DNA of 64,000 bases from Prunus persica (lineage: Eukaryota > Streptophyta > Magnoliopsida > Rosales > Rosaceae): the NCBI RefSeq assembly GCF_000346465.2, contig NC_034016.1:9066027-9130026 (forward strand), written 5' to 3'. The notes below the pieces were generated by a model. It searched no databases and was not told the origin of the DNA. It saw nothing but the letters and a program-made list of their open reading frames with translations. Numbering within the stretch: the stretch's first letter is position 1; each line of letters opens with the position of its first letter. The translations under genes were made by a program, and so were the position numbers. Of this stretch, positions 36,155 to 48,205 are shown one piece after another.

Positions 36155-36290
36155 GTATTTTATGTTAAGGATTGGTTACATACTTATAATCTTTGGCGTT
36201 GGACTGCATTCATTAAATGTGTTGGTAGTCTCTTAGATGCAATTTAATGTTCGAAATTAGAAATATATAACCAATCCTTAACTTAAATAC
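36155..36290. mobile_element. Small foldback MITE
   Basis: GTATTTTATGTTAAGGATTGGTTA at the left is matched in reverse by TAACCAATCCTTAACTTAAATAC at the right, 136 bases in total. It lies between the Mutator-like element and the SNARE-carrying element. No clear duplication. Confidence 0.55.
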
Positions 36291-37200
36291 TTAAATGTCA
36301 AAATAGTCTCTGTGTTTTAATCATTTGGCCAATTTAGTCCCCATGTTTTTAATTTGGCTGATTTAGTCCTCATGTTTTTAATTTGATTGATTTAGTCCTT
36401 GTGTTTTACTCCGTAAGTTAATGTTGTCCATTTCATTAAATTATTAATAAAAAAGTTTATTAAAGTTTTAAAAATTAATATAAAAAAAAGTGTAATTGTT
36501 TTAAATAAATAAAGAAATTAAAAGTTCACTTTAATGATAAACAAAATAAAGGTCTGCAAGCCTCAAATTTTTCGATTGATCACCATCGATTCAAACCCTC
36601 TAATTAAAAACTTGTATGATTTGCATCAACACCGCCAGTTTCTTCTACATGCCCATAATACAATCCATGAGGTGAATGAAAACATTAGCAAGAGCAAAAT
36701 GGTCCTGAGAGCCATGAAAAGAAGGATGATCAGAAACAAATGGATTGTTGACTCTTGCAATCATGCTTATCTTTTATCTTATTAAGCTTACCCGCTAGCC
36801 CACTGTTGCACTGCCTTGTGCTTATTTTTGTTTCTCTTAAAAAAAAAAGATTAACAAAAAAAGAAAATTTTAAATAAATAAATAAAATTTGGAAACCCAA
36901 CCTCTAAACCCTCTCCTTCTCTCCAGCAGCCGACACCACACCAAACCACCATGAGCCCCAGCCACTCCCCCTGGAATGTGGTGGCTGGTCTTTTATTTTA
37001 AATTGAAATTTATGTTTTATTAAATAATTAGATATTTTTAATTAGTTTAAATAACATTTATGAAATTTTTAAACAGCAATTTAACGAAATGAACAATATT
37101 GACTAACGGAGTAAAACACAAGAAGTAAATCGACCAAATTAAAAACACGGGGACTAAATTAGCCAAATAGATAAAACACAGGAACCATTTTAACATTTAA
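36291..37200. mobile_element. Non-autonomous inverted-repeat element carrying a gene fragment (Pack-MULE-like)
   Basis: The left end TTAAATGTCAAAATAGTCTC and the reversed right end TTAAATGTTAAAATGGTTCC start inverted repeats that can be followed for about 150 bases (shared TTTAGTCCCCRTGTTTTTAA). No transposase is present. The middle holds a piece of a host gene (36534-36785). The long ends suggest a Mutator-like element, but no 9-bp duplication was found. Confidence 0.6.
36534..36785 (+). pseudogene. Captured fragment of a VTI1-type SNARE gene
   Basis: The open frame contains LLHAHNTIHEVNENISKSKM followed by KRRMIRNKWIVDS. This is very close to the end of the SNARE motif and the start of the membrane anchor of plant VTI1 proteins, which mediate vesicle fusion in the Golgi-vacuole pathway. 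The N-terminal domain and a good transmembrane segment are missing, so it is a fragment without that function. It lies between the inverted ends of a non-autonomous element, the expected context for gene capture. The VTI1 match is from memory of the family. Confidence 0.6.
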
Positions 37201-37224
37201 GCCATTGGAGAATGTCACTATATA

Positions 37225-37380
37225 TATATATTTTTTTTTGTTTTTTTTTTAGGTCCTTTCCTATTGAAAGGGGCGATAGCATATTAAACTCACACACACA
37301 ACACGGATGTTAGGACTCGAACCCAGGACCTTGCCTGAGAGAGTAAATACTCCAAACCACTACACTAGTGGGTCCTTTGC
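37225..37380 (-). mobile_element. tRNA-derived SINE
   Basis: On the minus strand an A-box-like CTAGTGTAGTGGTTTGGAG and a B-box GGTTCGAGTCC are followed by a body and an A-rich tail (T-run at 37230-37250 on plus). It is flanked by perfect 17-bp copies of GAGAATGTCACTATATA at 37208-37224 and 37381-37397. Length about 156 bases. Confidence 0.85.
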
Positions 37381-37397
37381 GAGAATGTCACTATATA

Positions 37398-37646
37398 CTA
37401 CAATGAATTTGAAGCATAAAACCAGAATCGTTATTATTTTAATTACAAAAGCAAAAGCAAATTGTCTTGGATCAATTTGGTTCCCTCATAATTACACGAT
37501 TGTGCAGGCGTTATCAATTTGTAACTGACTGTACATGAGATTATTTCCACCTTGGTCAAACTATGTAATTTATATAGAAAAACATATTAAGAAACAATTG
37601 ATGCGTTTGCAAATTAGTTAACAGTGGTTGCAATGATAGATCTTCA
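37398..37646. other. Downstream flank of the metacaspase gene
   Basis: Unique-looking AT-rich sequence that should hold the 3' UTR and polyadenylation signals of the minus-strand metacaspase. Nothing more specific is seen. Confidence 0.4.
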
Positions 37647-40600
37647 TTACAAGATAAATTTCGTGTCGTAAACCTCAAACTTTGTAGAAGATGACAGCAT
37701 AGGTTCCTGCATATAAATTAGGCACAACGTAAACGTCTCTGTAGAGTTATAGAAATAATGAGACAATGTGAAAGATATATGCCAAACTTCTTTTACCCTT
37801 CCGCTATGAAAATTAAGAAACGCCTACTCGGATGAGTCTGTACAATTGGAAGAGATGAAGAAACCCCAATCTAACCATTTTTCACTCTTGGCTTAGAATA
37901 CAGGTTTAGAATTTAGGGTTTAGGGTCAAGGACTAATATGGGTTGAGTGTGTCTATAAGTGAATCGGGTGGGTCGAGTTTTGATCTATTGATGATCATGA
38001 GATTAATCCTGTAATCAAAACTTGTCCAATGAATTAATGAAGGTAAGTTTAGATTTGACGTGAACCGAACCAATGTTACCTTGAAACATACCCATTATCA
38101 ATTGAGATTTCAGTCGTTTGGCGATTTTATCATTTTAGTCTTCGTGGTTTCGGTTTTATCAATTTTATCTGTAAAGTTTTAAATCCCTGGAATTTAAGGA
38201 CAAATTTAAAATTATGTCAAAAATCATTCTAGTTCCATTACAAATTTTTTCAAATCTCATGCTCAAAACATAATAGAAAGAAATTTGATAGAATTTGTAA
38301 CATGATATGTCCTTAAATTACTCGAATTTAGGGACCAAAATGATAAAACTAGCAAATTATATGGACTAAATGAAACTTTTTGCCTAATTTTTATGTTAAT
38401 ATGTGTTGTAATCAATAACTATTTTATGTCTCTAATTTTTCTTTTATACAAATGATATTAGGGAAGACGGGATTAAACTCACATTTGGTACATACAGATA
38501 CGGAAGAAAAGTTAAAGATTTTGTTTGACATGGATCATGGGAACAAAATCAAACCTGTATGGTTTTGTGTCGAAGTACTTTCCTTATGATCCTTGACTTG
38601 ATCCATCTTTCGTTGTTAATATTTTCAATGTGATTGGCCATGGTGTCTAGCAAAGCCCCATATGTCATTTGAGGGTTTTCCTTAACAGTTTCAGTGAGAA
38701 TGTATGTCATAGCACCATTCATTTTTTTTTTAGTAAAAACCTGCATTTACGATTAAAACATAAAATAATTAATAAGAAGTTGCTTCATGATAAAAAAAAA
38801 TAAAAAAACACATACGCACACACAATTATTAGCAATGAGTAATGATCAAATATTCGAAAATATAAAGTGTGATGGGATAGTAACACCACGTAACACGCTG
38901 ATTTAGCAATTTTAAACTGCTACAAAATTTTCCCATTTTATCAAATCATACTAGAATATTTTTATTTTTATTTTTTTTCATATTGCCACATACAGAGTTG
39001 CACGTATATTAATACTAGAAACAAATGGTTGAAGCAAAATCCCTTACAGTAGTATCTGCTGCCATTTTATCATCTTCGCAAGCACTGATTGAAATCGCCA
39101 GCCCACCACTTGTACTTTTTCTAGCACCAGATGGAGGAAGATTATTAATCCAAGTCCTCCTGCAAATTAAACTCAACTAATAAAAAACTGTCCTAATTAT
39201 TTAGGATCAACTACATAAATCCCCCCAATTTTGGGGTTCATTTCAAATTGGTATACTTTGAAGACCCTACAAATGCATACCTAAACCCTATTATCACTTT
39301 TTCTAGCCGATGCTTTTGCTCAGCTTACTGTTCTCTACCCCTTTGGGGGTTTGCTAAATGCTAACTCCTTATACTAATTATATATAATTTGTGGGGGAGT
39401 AACACCTAAATTACTCTAAATTAATCTAATCTACATGAGATTTAAACTTGGGTGCAAAGAAATGGACTCACTGCCCTGACCAACTCGCCTAATCCACATA
39501 TGCACACATGTATATCATATTCATAAGTATATCTACGCAAATTAATGTATATTAACTAGTATATCATATAGTACTCACTGTTTTCGGTCGTACACGTGTT
39601 CGAGATCGAGAATTGTTCCACTGTGACAAGCATCAACAATAGCATGGAGTTTGACACCCGCCTTGAGTGGCCAAACAATGGTTTTGTTGATATCATTGTC
39701 AAGGATCATGCCCTCTTTCAGGAAATCAACGGGGCAAATAGTCTCATCATACCCATCAATCTCATCGTTCTGGAAATCAGGCTGCCGTAAGCCATGCCCT
39801 GAGAAGTAGAATACCAAGGAATCTCCCCATTTGCAGCCCTCCACAAGCCATTTCAAAGAATTTTCTATGTTTTTCTTCGTTGGTATCAAATCTTGGGCAC
39901 CTGGATCATCTTCTGCATCCATTTTGGTAATTTAATTGCACCGAAAACACCATATATATATATATATATATATAGTCATGTTCTTCTTAACAAGAAGAAG
40001 AGGTTGAGATTTAGGGATTTCAAGAGAATAAGGAAGAGAGAATGTAAGAAAGAGTATAGCTTGTAATTCTGTATTTCTGATTATGTGTGAACGAATAGTA
40101 AAAGCTCAGCTTTAGTACAGTGCTTATCTCCTAATATCACGCTAACAAATTAACAAATACAGCTAACCCTCACTAACAGACTTAACAAAGAGCACGTGAG
40201 CTGCACATGATAAACTAACAATTTCTTAACTAAACGCATGGTTAACAGTTCTTTCGTCAATCTTATATTGTTAGACTGTAAATTCCGACCATACAGTAAA
40301 AATCAACTTAATCAATTGTATAGTTTCATACATGGTATGAAAATATAAGCATGTTATTACAAAGACAGACTGACAATAGAAGATCAATTATACTAGAATT
40401 CATCACATATACATGCTATGCATATGGAGGGTTACAATAGGAGAGGAAAAGTAGGGAGCAAAAGATAGAGTGAGTGAATAAAGATAGTATCTTCTAAACT
40501 TATCAATAAGTTCTCCTTCATTTCTCCCTTAAATCCTCCTACACATTTTCCCCCTACTTGTGACTTTAAAAAAAAAAAAAAAAAAAGTGTCGCCTAACGG

Positions 40601-41194
40601 ATATTCGTAAGGAATCATTTCTTCTCAAGCCCAATTCAATAACAATTCGTTTTCTTTTCCCATTTTTTATTTTCCATTAATTAAGTAGATCCACTTATAT
40701 AATAAATAAAGATGGATAATAGTTAACTTGGGGCCTAATTAATTACCTGAAAGTATGCGTATGCATTCGGCAGGATAACCAAAGGTGTTAGTCAACAAGT
40801 TTTTCATGTTACTCACATCATTAGCAGTGCCCTTGAGCATGTATCTATGCTGATGACTGTATGTCACCCCGCAAAGAAGTGCACGCTTGTTCGATCCTCC
40901 ACATGCTGCAGCCGGGGCGGCCGGGATCACGACAGAGGGCGACGACGTCAACTTCTCTCGACAAGATGGCTCAAAACTGGCCATGGCCACTGATGATGAA
41001 TTAACACCCGAACTGTTTGATGAGGCCTTGCTATGAAAAAACCTCTTTACTTTTTTCCTCAGGCCACGCTCACCTCCTTTGTCCTTGTGATCTGCACCTC
41101 CACCGCAAGCAATTATATGGCCGCGGATGCAGCTTTCTTGTGTGTCTTGGTGATCATAGGAATCGCTGCATGAGATTGGTGTTGTGGTTTCCAT
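37647..41194 (-). CDS. Type I metacaspase, five exons
   Basis: Metacaspases are cysteine proteases that cut after Arg or Lys and act in plant cell death, immunity and clearance of protein aggregates. Five exons join in frame with GT-AG borders: 41194-40747, 39912-39579, 39159-39048, 38740-38555 and 37706-37647, giving 379 residues, a usual type I length. The protease fold begins near residue 103 (KRALLCGVTY). The catalytic histidine is in FYFSGHG (His189) and the catalytic cysteine in VDACHSGT (Cys245). The end, LSSSTKFEVYDTKFIL, comes from the short last exon and matches the conserved C-terminus of the family. The N-terminal 100 residues are Ser- and basic-rich and show no CxxC pairs of the LSD1-type finger seen in many type I members. 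Intron 4 holds a MITE. Start: first ATG of the open exon. Confidence 0.9.
38120..38393. mobile_element. Foldback MITE in metacaspase intron 4
   Basis: TTTTATCATTTTAGTC at the left and its near-complement GGACTAAATG with GACCAAAATGATAAAAC at the right frame a palindromic unit of about 270 bases. No coding sequence. Borders are approximate. Confidence 0.55.
39913..40746 (-). other. Metacaspase intron 1
   Basis: Non-coding, 834 bases, GTAATT at the donor and ATGCAG at the acceptor. Contains a TA repeat (39952-39973) and an 18-base A-run (about 40568-40586). No nested element is recognised. Confidence 0.75.
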
Positions 41195-42238
41195 ATATGA
41201 TCACTGATATATACCTAATATGTTGAAGGCTACAACGCCAATTAATGAGGCTTTAAGCAAAATATATATATATAAACAAGCTTAACCCTAGCTATGGACG
41301 GCCCCAGTTTGGACACAACTATAGCTTGGTTGAAAAGGCTTCATATCATATCTGGGATTATTCTTAGTTATTGTGAACAAGCAATCACAACCGTGGAGAC
41401 GTTTTGGTTGGCGTTGAGCATCTTAATTTTACCCTATTCCGGGCCTTATGCAAAATGCGTATGAATTGCTACAACATTGACTTTCTAGTTACAATTAATA
41501 ATTAATATGAGAGATTAAAGACAGTCGGTTCATTAATCTACTTTTTGTTTAATACAAGCGACAATGAGAATGGAAGAATCGAACACAAAATCTCAACTGT
41601 ATAAAACGCGACATTTATCATGGACCATATTGTCAATGTCAAGCATGCATGTCCACCTCCCATTGGAACTGAAAATGCATGTGGATCCAAATTTCTATAT
41701 GCTTACATGAGAGTGTACTCTCTTTTCTAGCTTGGAAATTAATACGTGAATTGATGAATTCAACAGTTGAAAATCGTTTTTGTTTCCTACAAAATCCATA
41801 GAATAATTAGGGTTAAAGTCTTAGTATCTGTCCAATCAAACAGCATGCACGGGATCACTTTTCTTTATTCTGTCATGTTATAAAGAAAGGAGAACTAGAT
41901 GCCCTTATCTTTTTTCTTTATTCTGATTTTATCGTCTTGAAAACAAAAGCCAAAAATATTAAACATGTTAAAAGGCGAAGGGTCACACAGGGGATTCGGT
42001 TTCTTGACACTACGCTCAGGGCGAAAAGCCAATATCTTCATATAAAATGCACGCACTGAACATATTCGCCCAAAGGTTTTCTTGTTTGTTTAATCTTTTC
42101 AGGACAAAGATGACACCACTTGATTGAACTGTTTTGTTTACTTTGTTCTCTTGTGCGGCCAAGAATTTGGACCAATAATTAAGTGGGTTACTGCTTTGCT
42201 TAAATGAGAAGATTATACCTTATATATACACATTCCTG
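41195..42238. other. Upstream region of the metacaspase gene
   Basis: Expected to hold the promoter and 5' UTR. A TA-rich run ATATATATATA lies at 41262-41272. No clear TATA box or known regulatory motif is claimed. The rest is AT-rich and looks unique. Confidence 0.4.
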
Positions 42239-42240
42239 TT

Positions 42241-42627
42241 CTATTAAGAGATCTCTCAAATAATTTTATTTGAGAAACATCCTTTAGGGTCTCCTACAAA
42301 CTTTTTTTCAATGATCCAAACCATCTATTTTTTAAGTCTACATTCATAGATCATCCTTGCAAAAAATTAAACAAATTAGAAAATGTTTCGACATCCAATT
42401 GTGTCCTACAAAATCAATGAACATGGTGCTTCAAGAAAGTACTAAAATGTCAATAACTCAATTGAGTGGTCAAATAATATCAGATTCAAGTGATTTTTTC
42501 TAGAGATGATCTTTGAATGAATATCTACAAACTAGGTAGTTTGGATTAGTGAAATACAATCTAAAGTGGGTCCTACAAGGATGTTCCTCAAATAAGTTAT
42601 TTGAAGGATCCCTCAATGGAAGCTCTT
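42241..42627 (+). mobile_element. Palindromic MITE, copy A
   Basis: First of five copies of one family. The left end has GAGATCTCTCAAATAA and the right end CCTCAAATAAGTTATTTGA with GGATCCCTCAATGGAAGC, so both termini are inverted and themselves palindromic. Shared inner block GATCCAAACCATCTATTTTT. A GT repeat follows (42629-42648). Confidence 0.7.
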
Positions 42628-42665
42628 GGTGTGTGTGTGTGTGTGTGTATATATATTCAATCCCC

Positions 42666-43018
42666 TCCTATTGAGGGACACTCTTTACGATCTCCTACCA
42701 ACGATCCAAACCATCAATTTTTTTAATTCTACATTCATAGATCATCCTTGCAAAAAATTTGACAAATCGGAAACTGTTTCGACATCTAATTGTATCCTAC
42801 AAAATCAATTAATACAGTGCTTTAAGAAAGTACTAAAATTGCAATAATACAATTGAGTAGTCAAATGATATCGGATTCAAGTAATTTTTTTGTAGAGATG
42901 ATCTTTGAATGAATATCTACAAAATAGATGGTTTGGATTAGTGAAATACAATATGGAGTGGGTTCTACAAGGGTGTTCCTCAAATAAGTTATTTGAGGGA
43001 TCCCTCAATTGAAGCTCT
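42666..43018 (+). mobile_element. Palindromic MITE, copy B
   Basis: Same orientation and order of blocks as copy A: CCTATTGAGGGACACTC, GATCCAAACCATC, TAGATCATCCTTGCAAAAAA, then GTTATTTGAGGGATCCCTC. Confidence 0.7.
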
Positions 43019-43170
43019 CTGTGTATGTATATATATATATATTTTCTCCTATGCAGACATCCAGACGTTTTTCCCATGCCAACACCATGTATTTTCTACT
43101 ACCCCTCCCTATTTTTCTCCATGTTTACAATGACGCAAGGTGCGGACTTCCGGATATATATACAATCATC

Positions 43171-43551
43171 TTCTATTGAGGGTTCCCTCAAATAAGGACA
43201 CCCTTTAGGGTCCCCTACAAATTTTTTTTTTTCAACAATCCAAACCATCTATTTTTTAAGTCTACATTCATATATCATCCTTGCAGAAAATTAGGTATAA
43301 ATCGAAAACCGTTTCGACATTGAATTGTGTTCTACAAAATCAATGAACATGGTACTTCAAGAAAGAACTAAAATTTCAATAACTCGATTGAGTGGTCAAA
43401 TGATATTGGATTAAGTATTTTTTGTAGAGATGATCTTTGAATGATTATCTAAAAATTGACGGTTTGGATTAGCAAAATACAATGCGGAGTGAGACCTTAA
43501 GGGTGTCCCTCAAATAAAGTTATTTGAAGGATTCCTGAATGAAAGCTTTTT
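43171..43551 (+). mobile_element. Palindromic MITE, copy C
   Basis: Same orientation as A and B: TCTATTGAGGGTTCCCTCAA at the left, AATCCAAACCATCTATTTTT, and TCCCTCAAATAAAGTTATTTG near the right end. Flanked by TATATATA tracts. Confidence 0.7.
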
Positions 43552-43561
43552 GTATATATAA

Positions 43562-43757
43562 ATTTTAGTACTTTCTTGAAGCATCGTGTTCATTGATTTT
43601 GTATGAGACAATTGGATGTCGAAACAGTTTCCGATTTTTCTAATTTTTTGCAAGCATGATCTATGAATGTAGACTTAAAAAATAGATGATTTGGATCATT
43701 GACAAAAAAAAAATTGTAGGGGATCCTAAAAGATGTCCCTCAATATAAGGGACTGTA
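43562..43757 (-). mobile_element. Palindromic MITE, copy D (half, reversed)
   Basis: Reverse complement of the left half of the family: it begins at TTTTAGTACTTTCTTGAAGC, passes AAAAAATAGATGATTTGGATC and ends in GATGTCCCTCAATATAAGG. The other half is missing. Confidence 0.65.
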
Positions 43758-43779
43758 CATATATATATATATATATGTG

Positions 43780-44175
43780 GAGCTTTAGTTGAGAGATCCC
43801 TCAAATAAGCTTATTTGAGGGACACCCTTATAGGGCTCACTCCATATTGTATTTCACTAATCCAAACCCTCTATTTTGTAGATACTCATTCAAAGATCAT
43901 CTCTACAAAAAAATCACTTGAATCTGATATCATTTAACCACTCAGTTGAATTATTGAAATTTTAGTACTTTCTTGAAGTACCATGTTTATTGATTTTGTA
44001 GGATACAATTGGATATCGAAAACGGTTTCCGGTTTGTCTAATTTTTTGCAAAGATGATGTATGAATGTAGACCTGAAAAAATAGGTGGTTTCAATCGTTG
44101 AAAAAAATATTTATAGAGAACTCTAAAGGGTGTCCCTTAAATAAAATTATTTGAGAAATACCTCAATAAAAGAAG
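43780..44175 (-). mobile_element. Palindromic MITE, copy E (reversed)
   Basis: Full copy in opposite orientation to A-C: GAGATCCCTCAAATAAGCTT, then TATTGTATTTCACTAATCCA, and GTGTCCCTTAAATAAAATTA at the end. Confidence 0.65.
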
Positions 44176-44557
44176 ACTATATATATAAACTGTGTATTTT
44201 CAAGGTGTCCACTAAAAAATCATCTTTGTAATAAATCAATTAAATCGAAACCATGAAAACAGTTTCTTCTTATCAAATAATTATACGAACACAATTGGCT
44301 GAAATGATCACTATTCTAATTTGGATTATGTTTTATAAAGATTATTCTTTAGTGGAGACCAAAAAAATATAAATGGTTCATACCATCGAATTACAATATC
44401 CATTTGGCCCAACAAACCATGATCCCCTTGTGTTAAGAGTCAAAAAGGTATCACATTGTTCGGGCCACTTCGCAGTGTGGCTACTGGGTTCGAATTATCC
44501 AAATTTGAGATCCACATTTACATAGGAAGACCTCATGAGGCCAATTCACACTAAAAA
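44176..44557. other. Intergenic stretch between MITEs
   Basis: Non-coding. An imperfect inverted pair, TTAAATCGAAACCATGAAAA region versus the AAAATCATCTTTGTA / ATAAAGATTATTCTTTAGTGG ends (44207-44365), hints at another foldback MITE. Nothing else is seen. Confidence 0.35.
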
Positions 44558-44867
44558 GGGCCCGTTCGGTAACGTTTTCGGAGAATGTTTTTTTAGAATA
44601 TTTTCAGAGAATGAAAACAAAAAAACGAATTTTGCATTTTCAGGAAATGAAAATGCGTCAGGTAAAAAACATCTTCAGAAAACAAAAACAATAAAATCGT
44701 GTCTGGTAGTACAATTTGAAATAATAATATGTGAGTTATTTTTATGAAAACAACTTTTTTCTACAAATACACTGTGTTTTCTGTTTTTGAGCCACCGAAT
44801 GTATTTTTGCTTGATTTTTGTTCTCTGAAAATGAAAACCACCCCTTAAAACGTTACCGAATGGGGCC
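44558..44867. mobile_element. MITE with GGGCCCGTTCGGTAACG ends
   Basis: The left end GGGCCCGTTCGGTAACG and the reversed right end GGCCCCATTCGGTAACG are 17-bp inverted repeats with two mismatches, 310 bases apart. The look is that of a small hAT- or Harbinger-derived MITE. No clear target duplication. Confidence 0.65.
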
Positions 44868-45081
44868 TTAGCAACTTCAATATCAGCCAAACCAGAAAAG
44901 GGTTAAAGTAAAAGATGATTTGATACTTATGGTTGAGAACTAAAAAAGGACTGGGTAACATTCTAAAATAGCAAGGTTACATGCGGAAATAAAATTAACG
45001 GACGTCCATGACAATAATCACAATGGAATGATAGGACGCCACTGTTTAGAGTGGATTGGAATTCACAGGCACATCGTTATC

Positions 45082-48000
45082 CTATACATTGAGTGGCCCA
45101 GAGATCTTTGCCTTGCAGGCTGGACACATGAAACCGACGGAATCTGCTTGTATTTCAGAATCAGCAGCCTCATGGTTGAACTCTACTCCGCACCATACAC
45201 ATGTAAGCTGATGGCTTGCAGCCATGCTTAGCATGACTTCTTCTTGTTCAAACTGAACAGAGGAGCCAAATGCCCTTTCCATCTCTGCATTATTTGTCAA
45301 ATCCATCGGTACCTCCTGCATTGTAAGAGATTCTTGCCCACCTGCAAAACCATACTTCAGAGGTTCTATTTCATCCAGCCTCAGCTCCTCAAACCCTGTT
45401 TCATGGTTATGTCTCTGGCCAACACTGCTAACATGCTGCTCCCCCTGCCAATCAAAACAGTGAACAAAATCAAATTTCAAAAGTAAATATCACAGAATAA
45501 AGGAATATAGGCATGTCAAAGAAGAGTCCCTGCCAACAAACTAAGAGCCCGTTTAATAACCATTTCAATTTTAGTTTTAGTTTTCATTTTTTATGCTAGA
45601 GTATAGAGGAAAATGAGAGTGAGAATGAGGATAAAATTGAGAGAGAGGATGAGAGGGGAGGATGGGAGGGATAAGTAACAAAAGTGAAAACAAAACTTAA
45701 AAGTGAGAACAATTTCAAATAGATTTCAGTTTTTAGTTTTAGTTTTCACTTTTGTTACTCCTCCCTCCCATCATTCCCTCTCATCTTCCCAATCAATCCC
45801 ATCTTCACTCTCATTCTCACTTCCATTCTCCCTCTTTTTCCTCTAATACTCTAGCACAAAAAATGAAAACTAAAAACTAAATTTGAAATGGTTATCAAAC
45901 AGGCCCTAACATATCACTATTTTAGCGTGCATGATAATTGATTTACAGTTAAAACATATAATTAGTTAGGGGTCTACTCTGATCTTATATTTGAACCATG
46001 TAACCAAACCCGGCACATCACATTCCGATCAACAACTTGGAGATAGGGCTGAGTGGCTTTTTTTTCAGGCATCATCTCTTCAAACTCTCAAAATCAGAAT
46101 CTCTTTAGTTTATCATCATGATCAACACTTTGTTCATCTATCTACTTCACCACATTTAGATGACTAAAGAGTTTCTGATTTGGCTAAAACCTATTGCAAC
46201 GCTAGTCCTTGAAACTGAAAACCAAATTATTTGGATCATGAGACTGTCTGATAGGTCCCACATTGTAGTCCTTTTCTTAAAATAATGACATCTCCATTAG
46301 AGAATTATTATTATAAGTGTCTGTGTGTTGAGCATATAGCATCCATTTCCTTTTTTCTACTGTTCATATTAATGCAATCCTAGAAGTAACAGTAATCAAT
46401 CAAATATTTTGATAGGCGAAACAGACAAAATAAAATTAAAAACCATACGAAAGCCACTAGACTAAATAGTCTCACAGCCAACATACTAACAACTTAGAAA
46501 CAAATTCAAGCAAAAAGCAAAAAAAGAAAAGAAAAGCATACCAACAGAATGATGACTCAACTCCTACAAAATTATAGACTCATATAATTGCTACATTTTG
46601 GACAGATCAGCATAATCTTGGAATCCAGGAAAGAGAACATGATATATTCTTCAAATATAAATTCTTTAGCAAATTTTTAAGTCTTAGTTTTGAAGAAAAA
46701 GTTTTAAACACGACTAAGGCGTATTCAATGTATTGGGAAACCACAAAAAGACAAAATATGGCAGCAATTGTTGATACCTTATTCGATATTGCATTAGATG
46801 TGGGAAAACAGACCAATGGTTGCACCAGAGACATTAAGGAGTCAGAAATCCCACTTTGCATTTCATTTTCTTCATTAGCTTGGCGTACAGGCTCTATCAA
46901 AGTATCATCAGCTGGTCCATGATCATTGCTGCTACCAAACTCAACTGCAGGTTCACTATTTTTGTTATTACTGAGTTCAACGGCATTGGGATGCTCTAAT
47001 GTACTTGTGAAATTCAAATTTTCATTGCCTACAACTTCAGAAATAATTTTGTCATTCGAAGAAGCATGTATCAGGCACTGAGAAGCTCCATCCTGGTTGG
47101 TACTAGACTTCTCTAACTCATCAGATGTGAAGACCAAACCATCTTTCTCCAAAGAACTTTCAGATGGTTTGCCATTTTTCTCTATAGAAGTTGTATTCAT
47201 ACCAGAATCCATCTTAATATCTACAACTTCCATAGGATCGTCAGCTTCCTCCATACTTCCATCAGTTATTGTATGCTCACTGTCATGTTGATCTGAAGCA
47301 GTCCTACCAATCATGCTACCTTCCAGGTCCGGTTCACTGAGGGGGGAGTCTATGTTCATTTCTTGATGAGAATTGGCAGCAGGACCACATTTTGATTCAT
47401 TATTAGGTCCAGCAGTTGAGGTTTCTAGGATAGAGTTTTGGGCAATTTCAATTAAAGCGTCCATCTTAGAAATCCTTGAAGGAAAACCTTCCCCGCTTGG
47501 AGACTCTATTCTCTTTTGAACAGTCGTTGGACCTGGGGATTCTTCCACCCTCCTCACATAATTACGAACATGGATCCCTACATGACCATTGTAGCGACGC
47601 CTTTCCAGAAATACCTTATGGCAGAACTGGCATTCATATTTCCCATCTTTAATTATCACACCATCACCAACAGTAGAACCAAGTCTATACCTCCTTGTAG
47701 TCCTCTGGTGAAAGGACAACAGATGCTGCAAATATGAATCCTTCTCACCGAAAGTCATACTGCATTTGTGACATTCAAAAAGGTCATGTATCTGAACCTC
47801 TGCAAGATTCTCCATTCCTGATAAGCTAACTTCCTTCTCACGCTCATTAGATATAGTAGACACAACTAGAGCAGAGCTGGAATTCACATATTGCCTTCGG
47901 CCTCCATCCTTATCAGAATGCTGCTGCACCCCAAACAAAGCTTATTAAAGAAGATTTATAAACCAAGGTACAATAGACCAAAACATCTGCACAAATATAA

Positions 48001-48170
48001 ACTTACGTTTTCAGTAGTCATTATGCACTCTTCCTGAAGGTTCTCACCCCCATGACCATCTGGCTGTCGCGCATTATTGAAACCAAAGAAGGAGTGGAGA
48101 AATGAAGAAACTTCCTTGCAGGACAGAAATTGTTGTCCAGTAGGGCTGGAAAGTATCAAGCAACTTGTAA

Positions 48171-48205
<35 letters not shown>

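Noticed and set aside
37280..37330. tRNA-like internal promoter (GGTTCGAGTCC on the minus strand)
   Set aside because: No cloverleaf or acceptor stem; the 17-bp flanking repeats show a SINE, not a tRNA gene.
37905..37935. Telomere-like TTTAGGGTTTAGGG
   Set aside because: Only about two units, inside metacaspase intron 4; too short to mean an interstitial telomere.
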